DNA from: an uncultured Flavobacterium sp.
GTDB lineage: Bacteria > Bacteroidota > Bacteroidia > Flavobacteriales > Flavobacteriaceae
DNA: 6,469 nt
Assembly (NCBI RefSeq): GCF_937876455.1
Contig: NZ_CALFIG010000346.1
Location: forward strand, 1-6,469
Reading direction: 5' to 3'
The first letter of the stretch is position 1, and every line of letters begins with the position of its first letter. The notes beneath the pieces were generated by a model. That model made no database searches. It worked only from the letters and a program-made list of their open reading frames with translations, and was not told the origin of the DNA. Position numbers and translations under genes: made by a program. Of the stretch, positions 1 to 5,562 are shown in pieces.

Positions 1-217
1 TGATTTTAATAAAGGAGTCTTGCAAGAAAATGCGCTTTATTTCTCTTCGGCTCTAGAAGTAAAAAAAATCTTAGCTAATACCAAAAAAAGTGATAACTTG
101 CAGTTTATAACAACTAACTATAATGCTATAGTACACGAATTTAATTGGACTAAAATTAATGCAGCTTATTTACAATTATTTGAACAAACTTTGGAACGAT
201 TTAAAAATAGAAAATAG
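1..217 (+). CDS. C-terminal end of a probable GT4-type glycosyltransferase (5' truncated)
   Basis: The reading frame is open from the window edge (first full codon at base 2) to a TAG stop at 215-217, giving 71 residues; the real start lies upstream. The tail has the layout of the last part of GT-B fold glycosyltransferases of the GT4/DUF1972 kind. A segment like 'ENALYFSSALEVKKIL' matches the place where such enzymes have a '(G)ALYF.s..el...i' helix after the nucleotide-sugar site, and 'EFNWTKINAAYLQLFEQTL' matches the usual closing 'y.W..i...Y..lF' helix. It would transfer a sugar from an activated donor during repeat-unit assembly at the cytoplasmic face of the inner membrane. Its end overlaps the next gene by 59 bp in another frame, as in a compact operon. 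Donor and acceptor cannot be deduced because the catalytic part is outside the window. A different GT-B family remains possible. Confidence 0.6.
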   Translation, partial: DFNKGVLQENALYFSSALEVKKILANTKKSDNLQFITTNYNAIVHEFNWTKINAAYLQLFEQTLERFKNRK

Positions 218-1517
218 TTTTCAAGGTAATTATTTTTTTGGGTTTCTTTTTTTTATTACCATTCCACTTCCACTGGCTTTTAATAATATTGCATTGGTTT
301 TGTGGACTATTTTTTCTGCTTTAAGCCTAAGAAAAAACACAGTTTATATAAACGGTTATTTACATATTCCCATTTTACTTTTTTTATGGATGGCAGGATC
401 CTTTTTTTGGAGTATTGACCCAGATGTTACAGCTAAAGCTATTCTAAAAGAAATAGTTTTGTTAATCGTTCCGCTAAATTTTATGTGTTATTCAAAAGAA
501 ATTTTAGCTAGCAAAGTTACGATTTGGCTTAAATATTATAGTCATTTTATGGTTTTTTATGCCTTGTTTTTTCTTCTAAGAGCAGTTCTACGATATGCAT
601 TATTACAAGAATCAAGTTTTTTTTACTATCATGGTGAAAACAATGTTGATTCTGGTTTGGTACCCAAATTATTAAACGCTATTCATGTTTCTGTTTTTAT
701 TGCGGTTGCGTTTTTTTGGTTTTTACATCAGCCAAAAAAAACCAAAACTACACTAATTGCATTAGGTATTTTGTTTCTGTTTTTAGTTTTACTTTCTTCA
801 AAAAACATTTTACTAATTACGGTATTGCTTACATTATTCTATATATTTTATTTTTCAAAGACAGCGAATAAAATGCGGTTAAGGAACAGTATAATCTTTG
901 TAATTATTATACTAACAACTCTGTTTTATGGCAGAATTAAACAACGTTTTGATGTAGAATTTCAATCAAATACAAATAAAAGCCTAAGTCACGATGTAAT
1001 TAATCAAGCGCCTCAAGGAGTTCATTTTGTTAGTATTTATGAAGCTTGGAATAATAAACGTTTTACACCAAACGATTATTTTCCTGGTACCGCTTTTAGG
1101 GTATATCAAATCAGAATTTTTTTAGAATTAATTAAAGAGGAGCCCGTTTTTTTTACTGGTTTTGGGCTTAATGCGTCGTTTAAAAAATTAGAAGAAAAAG
1201 CCATTGCCTATAATTTGTATCAAGGAACAGGAAAAGAGGACGGCTATCAAAATAAAAACTTTCACAATCAATATGTACAAAACTTTGCAGAATTAGGTCT
1301 AATAGGCTTTGTTCTTTTGTTATCACTATTGGGAATTATGCTATATAAATCCATTGGAAAAGAAAATTTTTTACAGCTTTCTTTTACAATTCTGATGATA
1401 AGTGTGTTTTTTACAGAATCCTTTTTGTGGAGACAAAGAGGTGTAGCATTTTTTACTTTTATTTTTTGTTTGCTCATCACAATAAAAACACCTGTAAAAG
1501 CGTTAAAGGAAAGTTAA
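159..1517 (+). CDS. O-antigen ligase/polymerase family membrane protein (Wzy/WaaL-like)
   Basis: The 452-residue protein is very hydrophobic, with about a dozen likely membrane segments: roughly 25-57 (two), 69-84, 95-113, 125-147, 172-189, 198-232 (two) and 243-257, then 377-396, 405-420 and 429-442. Between about 258 and 375 lies one large, presumably periplasmic loop, the hallmark of the O-antigen ligase/Wzy superfamily. Near the loop end are a 'TGFG' motif (333-336) and 'HNQYVQNFAELGLIG' with His369; this H-N-x-x-x-x-x-x-E-x-G-L-x-G pattern is the family signature, and the His is functionally important in WaaL-type ligases. Such proteins either polymerise lipid-linked repeat units (Wzy) or ligate the finished glycan to lipid A-core or protein. 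Sequence alone does not separate these roles; the cluster context fits a polymerase slightly better. The ATG at 159 is the first ATG in frame, overlapping the upstream gene by 59 bp; a TTG at 180 is the nearest alternative. The next gene begins 31 bp downstream. Confidence 0.85.
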   Translation: MQLIYNYLNKLWNDLKIENSFQGNYFFGFLFFITIPLPLAFNNIALVLWTIFSALSLRKNTVYINGYLHIPILLFLWMAGSFFWSIDPDVTAKAILKEIVLLIVPLNFMCYSKEILASKVTIWLKYYSHFMVFYALFFLLRAVLRYALLQESSFFYYHGENNVDSGLVPKLLNAIHVSVFIAVAFFWFLHQPKKTKTTLIALGILFLFLVLLSSKNILLITVLLTLFYIFYFSKTANKMRLRNSIIFVIIILTTLFYGRIKQRFDVEFQSNTNKSLSHDVINQAPQGVHFVSIYEAWNNKRFTPNDYFPGTAFRVYQIRIFLELIKEEPVFFTGFGLNASFKKLEEKAIAYNLYQGTGKEDGYQNKNFHNQYVQNFAELGLIGFVLLLSLLGIMLYKSIGKENFLQLSFTILMISVFFTESFLWRQRGVAFFTFIFCLLITIKTPVKALKES

Positions 1518-1548
1518 TACTAATACCTCACTTATTGAGTAAAAATAC

Positions 1549-2532
1549 ATGAAAAAAATTTTAATAACAGGTGCAGCAGGTTTTTTAGGTTCTCATCTAT
1601 GTGACAGATTTCTCGCGGAAGGCTTTTTTGTTATAGGCATGGACAATCTTATTACCGGAGATTTAAAAAATATTGAACATTTATTTAAGGAAAAAAATTT
1701 TGAGTTCTATCATCATGATATTACAAAATTTGTTCATATTCCAGGCGAATTAGATTACATCTTACATTTTGCTTCTCCAGCAAGTCCGATTGATTATTTA
1801 AAAATACCTATTCAAACGTTGAAGGTAGGCTCATTAGGAACGCATAATTTATTGGGATTAGCGCGTGTAAAAAAGGCAAGAATTTTGATTGCTTCCACCT
1901 CTGAAGTGTATGGAGATCCTTTGGTACATCCTCAAACAGAAGAATACTATGGAAACGTTAACACGATTGGACCACGAGGCGTGTATGATGAAGCGAAAAG
2001 ATTCCAAGAATCTATCACTATGGCTTACCATACATTTCATGGTGTAGAAACAAGAATAGTTAGAATTTTTAACACGTACGGACCAAGAATGCGCTTAAAC
2101 GATGGGCGCGTTATACCGGCCTTTATAGGTCAAGCTTTAAGAGGTGAAGATTTAACGGTTTTTGGAGACGGAAATCAAACACGTTCGTTTTGCTATGTTG
2201 ATGATCAAGTAGAAGGCATTTTTAGATTGTTGCATGCCGACTACCATTTACCTGTAAACATAGGTAATCCTGACGAAATAACAATTAAAGATTTTGCTGA
2301 GGAAATCATAAAGTTAACGGGAACCACACAAAAAATAGTGTATGAACCTTTACCCGTTAACGATCCATTGCAGCGTCAGCCGGATATTACAAAAGCCAAG
2401 CAAATATTAGGTTGGGAACCTAAGGTGGGTCGAGCAGAGGGCATGAAAATAACCTATGATTATTTCAAATCTTTATCTCCAGAAGAATTAGCAAAAGAAG
2501 AACATAAAGATTTTTCTAAATACATTTATTAA
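1549..2532 (+). CDS. uxs: UDP-glucuronate decarboxylase (UDP-xylose synthase)
   Basis: This 327-residue protein is an extended SDR-family enzyme predicted to convert UDP-glucuronate to UDP-xylose and CO2 in the cytoplasm, with tightly bound NAD+. Visible signatures are the Rossmann motif TGAAGFLG (7-14), Asp32 at the end of strand 2 for the adenosine ribose, and the UXS-typical stretch LHFASPASP followed by PIQTLKVGSLGT. Next come ASTSEVYGDP with Thr117, Ser118 and Glu119, and the catalytic YDEAK (Tyr146, Lys150). The substrate-side Arg276 sits in 'LQRQPD'. The Glu of TSE and this Arg are the residues associated with decarboxylation in UXS/ArnA-type enzymes, which separates it from 4,6-dehydratases and epimerases. 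Length is normal for bacterial UXS. It starts 31 bp after the ligase-like gene and ends 1 bp before the sugar transferase, so it is probably cotranscribed and supplies UDP-xylose for the glycan. No UDP-glucose dehydrogenase to make UDP-GlcA is present in the window. Confidence 0.93.
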   Translation: MKKILITGAAGFLGSHLCDRFLAEGFFVIGMDNLITGDLKNIEHLFKEKNFEFYHHDITKFVHIPGELDYILHFASPASPIDYLKIPIQTLKVGSLGTHNLLGLARVKKARILIASTSEVYGDPLVHPQTEEYYGNVNTIGPRGVYDEAKRFQESITMAYHTFHGVETRIVRIFNTYGPRMRLNDGRVIPAFIGQALRGEDLTVFGDGNQTRSFCYVDDQVEGIFRLLHADYHLPVNIGNPDEITIKDFAEEIIKLTGTTQKIVYEPLPVNDPLQRQPDITKAKQILGWEPKVGRAEGMKITYDYFKSLSPEELAKEEHKDFSKYIY

Positions 2533-2533
2533 T

Positions 2534-3892
2534 ATGCATAAAGGTAGGTATTCAAAATATATTAGACCATTAAGTTTTTTAATGGATCTTTTCATAGTGG
2601 TGTTTTTACCTAAATTCTTTTTTCAAGGTTTAGACTTAAATTTCACCACATTTGAAATCTATCTTGCAATTTCATGGTCAGTTCTTTCTGTTTTTACAAG
2701 ATTTTATGAGGTGTATCGCTTTACAATGCCAGTTGAAATTATTTCTAAAATAGCAAAGCAGTGTATTTTATTTTATCTATTAATAATTGCTTTTTTTCCA
2801 TTTTATAAAAAAGCTATTTTTAGTGGAAAGGCCACAGCGCTTTATTTATCTGTTGTTTTTATTTTTGTGATTGTATTAAAAACAATTGCTTTTTATTATT
2901 TTAAAAAATACAGACTAGTTACAGGAAATAATTTTAGAAATGTAGTTATTATAGGCTATACACCTGAAGCAATAGATTTGCGAACCGTTTTTCAAAATCG
3001 AGCAGATTATGGTTATCGGTTTAAAGGTTATTTTTCCGATAAAAAAACCGGCGATGAAATAATTGGCAAAACAGAATTACTGAAAGAGTTTGTTATTGCT
3101 GAAAAAATCGACGAAATTTATTGTTCTATTAACGAATTATCAAGTGAAAAACATAAGGAATTAGTTGAGTTTGCCGATGATAACAATATTGTTATTAAGT
3201 TTATTCCGGACTCAAAAGTGATATTTTCAAAAAACATGAAAATAGATTATTATGAATTGTTTCCTGTTTTATCACTTCAAAAATCACCATTAGATAGTAT
3301 ATATGTCGAATATTTTAAACGTTTATTTGACCTACTTTTTTCGTTATTAGTAATTGTTTTTTTATTATCATGGTTAACACCTTTATTAGGCTTGCTTATA
3401 AAAATTGAATCTAAAGGTCCTATATTTTTTAAACAAAGTAGGCCAGGTTTAAATGAAGAAGAGTTTAATTGTTATAAATTTCGATCGATGCAAATTAATC
3501 AAACTACAGAAATTGAAGCATCTAGAAATGATCCAAGGGTAACCCGAATAGGAAAATTTATACGAAAGACTAGTATTGATGAGCTTCCACAATTTTTTAA
3601 TGTGCTAGTTGGAGACATGTCAGTTGTTGGTCCTAGACCCCATTTATGGGCACAAAACAAAACGTATGGAAGAAAAATAAAAAAATATATGATTAGACAC
3701 CATGTAAAACCAGGCGTTACTGGTTTAGCTCAAGTTAAAGGGTTTAGAGGCGAAATTGAAACCGAAGACGATATGGTTAATCGTATTAAATTTGATGTAT
3801 TCTATATCGAAAATTGGTCAATGTGGATGGATATAAAAATTATTATTCAAACGATTGTCAATATTTTTAAAGGTGAAGAAAAAGCATACTAA
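2534..3892 (+). CDS. Polyprenyl-phosphate sugar-1-phosphate transferase (WcaJ/WbaP-like initiating transferase)
   Basis: This 452-residue protein has the full architecture of large polyprenol-phosphate phosphoglycosyl transferases. There are four N-terminal membrane segments (about 12-31, 41-57, 75-91, 102-122), then a soluble Rossmann-like CoA_binding_3 domain (about 135-240). A hydrophobic, probably re-entrant helix follows (about 263-290, starting RLFDLLFSL with Arg263 and Asp266), and then the C-terminal catalytic bacterial sugar transferase domain. That domain shows KGPIFFKQSRPG (294-305), KFRSM (315-319), the catalytic Asp349-Glu350 in 'SIDELPQFFNVL', and 'GDMSVVGPRP' (360-369). It would move a hexose-1-phosphate from a UDP-sugar to undecaprenyl phosphate, the first step of glycan assembly; the sugar (glucose, galactose or an amino sugar) cannot be read from sequence. 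The glycine motif of the middle domain is unusual (IIGYTPEA around Gly141 instead of GxGxxA). ATG follows the uxs stop by one base, suggesting translational coupling. It is the last polysaccharide gene before purD. Confidence 0.93.
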   Translation: MHKGRYSKYIRPLSFLMDLFIVVFLPKFFFQGLDLNFTTFEIYLAISWSVLSVFTRFYEVYRFTMPVEIISKIAKQCILFYLLIIAFFPFYKKAIFSGKATALYLSVVFIFVIVLKTIAFYYFKKYRLVTGNNFRNVVIIGYTPEAIDLRTVFQNRADYGYRFKGYFSDKKTGDEIIGKTELLKEFVIAEKIDEIYCSINELSSEKHKELVEFADDNNIVIKFIPDSKVIFSKNMKIDYYELFPVLSLQKSPLDSIYVEYFKRLFDLLFSLLVIVFLLSWLTPLLGLLIKIESKGPIFFKQSRPGLNEEEFNCYKFRSMQINQTTEIEASRNDPRVTRIGKFIRKTSIDELPQFFNVLVGDMSVVGPRPHLWAQNKTYGRKIKKYMIRHHVKPGVTGLAQVKGFRGEIETEDDMVNRIKFDVFYIENWSMWMDIKIIIQTIVNIFKGEEKAY

Positions 3893-3942
3893 AAATAATC
3901 TTTATTCCTGTAAATGAATTTTTTTTTCGAAAGAAAAGGAAG

Positions 3943-3950
3943 TATTTTTG
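3943..3950 (+). promoter_or_regulatory. Candidate Bacteroidota -7 box upstream of purD
   Basis: TATTTTTG matches the Bacteroidota sigma-A -7 consensus TAnnTTTG exactly. It lies in the 99-bp gap between the sugar transferase and purD, 41 bp before the purD ATG at 3992, which would give a leader of about 35 nt. No good TTG -33 element is found 17-23 bp upstream, where the sequence is a T9 run (3919-3927), so the assignment is weak. No GC-containing terminator hairpin separates the polysaccharide genes from purD, so read-through from the operon is also possible. Confidence 0.35.
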
Positions 3951-3991
3951 CCAAAAGAACTTTATTAGTTCGCCTAAAAACAACACACAGC

Positions 3992-5263
3992 ATGAATATT
4001 TTAGTATTAGGTTCGGGCGGAAGAGAACACGCTTTTGCTTGGAAACTTACCCAAAGCCCATTATGCACAAAACTTTTTGTAGCTCCAGGAAATGCAGGAA
4101 CAGCCCAAATTGCACAAAATGTAGCTATTGACCCAAACGATTTCCCTACCATTAAGCAATTTGTATTAGAAAACACCATTGAAATGGTTGTTGTAGGGCC
4201 CGAAGATCCATTGGTTAATGGGATTTATGACTTTTTTAAAAAAGAACCTTCTTTACAGAGTATTCCTGTAATTGGCCCTTCTAAAGTAGGCGCTCAGCTT
4301 GAAGGAAGTAAAGAGTTTGCCAAACAATTTTTGGTAAAAAATAACATCCCAACAGCAAAATATATGAGCTTTACCGCTGAAAATGTTCAAGAAGGCTATC
4401 TGTTTTTGGAAACACTACAACCCCCATATGTGCTAAAGGCAGATGGATTAGCGGCAGGAAAAGGAGTGGTGATACTTAATGAAATAGAAGCGGCAAAAGC
4501 AGAATTAAAAAGCATGTTAGTAGATGCTAAATTTGGGGCAGCAAGCACAAAAGTAGTAATAGAAGAATTTTTAGACGGGATAGAATTGAGTTGTTTTGTT
4601 TTAACAGACGGAAAAACGTACACCGTTTTACCCACAGCAAAGGACTACAAACGAATAGGAGAAGGTGATAAAGGCTTAAATACAGGCGGTATGGGCGCTA
4701 TTTCGCCAGTGCCATTTGCTACTAAAGAATTTATGCAAAAAATAGAAGAAAGAATTGTAGTTCCAACGATAAATGGACTAAAAAAAGAAGACATTGAATA
4801 CAAAGGGTTTATTTTCATTGGTTTAATTAAAGTTGGAGATGATCCTTTTGTTATAGAATACAATGTAAGAATGGGCGATCCAGAAACAGAAGTGGTGTTG
4901 CCTAGAATAAAAAGTGATATGGTTGCCTTATTTCAGGCGGTAGCTTCAGAAAGTTTGGCTTCCTTTACTGTCGAATTAGACACAAGAACAGCCGCTACTG
5001 TTATGCTTGTGGCAGGCGGATACCCTGAAGCATATGAAAAAGGAGCGGTTATCAACGGAACAGAAAGCGTACATGATTCTATTGTATTTCACGCGGGAAC
5101 AACCATTAAAAACGGGCAAATAGTAAGTAATGGAGGCCGTGTGTTGGCTGTTACTTCTTTTGGAGACGACTTACATGAAGCCACAAAAAAATCTTATCAA
5201 AATATTGAAAAAATCAATTTTGATAAGATGTATTATAGAAAAGATATAGGGTTTGATTTATAA
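3992..5263 (+). CDS. purD: Phosphoribosylamine--glycine ligase (GAR synthetase)
   Basis: The 423-residue enzyme joins 5-phosphoribosylamine and glycine using ATP to make glycinamide ribonucleotide, the second step of de novo purine synthesis in the cytoplasm. The N domain opens with MNILVLGSGGREHAFAWKL and continues with 'VAPGNAGTA' and 'VVGPEDPLVNGI'. The ATP-grasp part shows 'KEFAKQFL', 'YVLKADGLAAGKGVVI' and 'AKDYKRIGEGDKGLNTGGMGA' (the GGMGA at 232-236). It also has 'EYNVRMGDPETE', where Glu289 and Asn291 are the expected Mg2+ ligands. The C-terminal domain carries 'ATVMLVAGGYP'. The frame stays open upstream to an ATG at 3914, but I chose the ATG at 3992. The family's N-terminus begins directly with the (M)xxLVLGsGGREHA strand, the resulting length is typical, and the 26-residue upstream extension is Lys/Arg-rich with no family similarity and contains the candidate promoter. 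The last seven codons and the stop form the left arm and loop of the terminator hairpin. Confidence 0.96.
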   Translation: MNILVLGSGGREHAFAWKLTQSPLCTKLFVAPGNAGTAQIAQNVAIDPNDFPTIKQFVLENTIEMVVVGPEDPLVNGIYDFFKKEPSLQSIPVIGPSKVGAQLEGSKEFAKQFLVKNNIPTAKYMSFTAENVQEGYLFLETLQPPYVLKADGLAAGKGVVILNEIEAAKAELKSMLVDAKFGAASTKVVIEEFLDGIELSCFVLTDGKTYTVLPTAKDYKRIGEGDKGLNTGGMGAISPVPFATKEFMQKIEERIVVPTINGLKKEDIEYKGFIFIGLIKVGDDPFVIEYNVRMGDPETEVVLPRIKSDMVALFQAVASESLASFTVELDTRTAATVMLVAGGYPEAYEKGAVINGTESVHDSIVFHAGTTIKNGQIVSNGGRVLAVTSFGDDLHEATKKSYQNIEKINFDKMYYRKDIGFDL

Positions 5264-5284
5264 TCAAACCTTATATCTTATTTT
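5241..5284. terminator. Probable bidirectional terminator between convergent genes
   Basis: Bases 5241-5258 and 5262-5279 form an inverted repeat of 18 positions around a 3-base TAT spacer. Seventeen positions are Watson-Crick and the remaining one is a G-U wobble in the plus-strand RNA (an A-C mismatch in the minus-strand RNA). A short T4 run (5281-5284) follows on the plus strand. The stem is AT-rich except for a central GG/CC, and the minus-strand side has no strong U tract, so termination should be better for purD than for the opposing gene. The purD TAA (5261-5263) straddles the loop and right arm, and the minus-strand gene's stop (5278-5280) lies at the end of the right arm. Confidence 0.7.
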
Positions 5285-5508
5285 AAAAACGAATGAGCAG
5301 TTGTATCTTGATCGTCTTCGTTATTTTGTTTGAAAATTTGTAATTGTTTTACCCAATACCATGTCCAATAACAACAAATGCAAATGAAAATCCAGTTGAT
5401 TAAGTTGGCACCCCACCAGTTAGTTAATTCCCATTCTCTAAATAGGTTCATAGGTAAGAAAAATATTTCTTCAAATAAGAATTGTATTCCTTCAAAAAAT
5501 GCTTTCAT
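5278..5508 (-). CDS. Small membrane protein, DUF6341-like, function unknown
   Basis: The 76-residue protein begins MKAFFEGIQFLFEEIFFLP and has one clear membrane segment at about 34-53, unusually rich in aromatic residues and cysteine (WIFICICCYWTWYWV). It is preceded by a Trp-Trp pair (31-32) and followed by a basic KQLQIFK stretch and a polar, acidic tail (NNEDDQDTTAHSFLK). From memory this is the flavobacterial DUF6341 family, which is normally 70-80 residues and has the same MKAFFEGIQ start and DQDTTAHSFLK end. Members are sometimes labelled 'uracil phosphoribosyltransferase', but the protein is far too short for that enzyme and lacks any PRPP-binding loop, so the label should not be used. 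It converges on purD with 14 bp between the stop codons and diverges from the DUF6427-like gene with 44 bp between starts. The start is the only Met before the conserved N-terminus, preceded by an A-run. It is likely an inner-membrane protein; its role is unknown. Confidence 0.8.
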   Translation of the reverse strand: MKAFFEGIQFLFEEIFFLPMNLFREWELTNWWGANLINWIFICICCYWTWYWVKQLQIFKQNNEDDQDTTAHSFLK

Positions 5509-5532
5509 TTTTTTTTAATTAAATTTACACTA

Positions 5533-5562
5533 CAAAAATATAAAATATCTTTATGTTAGCAA
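5533..5562 (-). promoter_or_regulatory. Candidate sigma-A promoter for the DUF6341-like gene
   Basis: Read on the minus strand, a TTG (5562-5560) is followed after 19 bp by TATTTTTG (5540-5533). This fits the Bacteroidota consensus of a -33 TTG and a -7 TAnnTTTG with ordinary spacing. Transcription would begin near 5526-5528, leaving a leader of about 18-20 nt before the ATG at 5508. The -33 element lies inside codons 3-4 of the divergent DUF6427-like gene, so the two genes share this control region. Confidence 0.55.

Noticed and set aside
246..254. T8 homopolymer near the 5' end of the ligase-like gene as a phase-variation switch
   Set aside because: Runs of 6-9 T or A are frequent throughout this AT-rich window, including in housekeeping DNA, so one run is not evidence of switching.
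1268..2040. Minus-strand open frames of 70 and 60 residues (1268-1480 and 1858-2040)
   Set aside because: Both lie fully inside strongly supported plus-strand genes and have no domain-like content.
3894..3927. AATAA-TCT-TTATT stem followed by a T9 run, as a terminator for the glycan operon
   Set aside because: The stem is five A/T pairs only and is separated from the T-run by about 12 bases, too weak for an intrinsic terminator.
3914..3991. 26-residue N-terminal extension of PurD from the ATG at 3914
   Set aside because: The added residues precede the canonical PurD N-terminal strand, resemble no part of the family, and overlap a promoter-like box; the start at 3992 gives the normal length.
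3889..4179. 96-residue open frame on the minus strand
   Set aside because: It lies opposite the purD start and intergenic region, shows no recognisable protein features, and is explained as an antisense shadow of purD.
4396..4863. Minus-strand open frames of 79 and 72 residues within purD
   Set aside because: They are antisense to the conserved ATP-grasp coding region and show serine/proline-rich composition typical of shadow frames.
5520..5527. TAAATTTA as a plus-strand -7 box for the DUF6427-like gene
   Set aside because: The final G is missing and no TTG lies at suitable spacing; the nearest one (5482-5484) is about 35 bp upstream.
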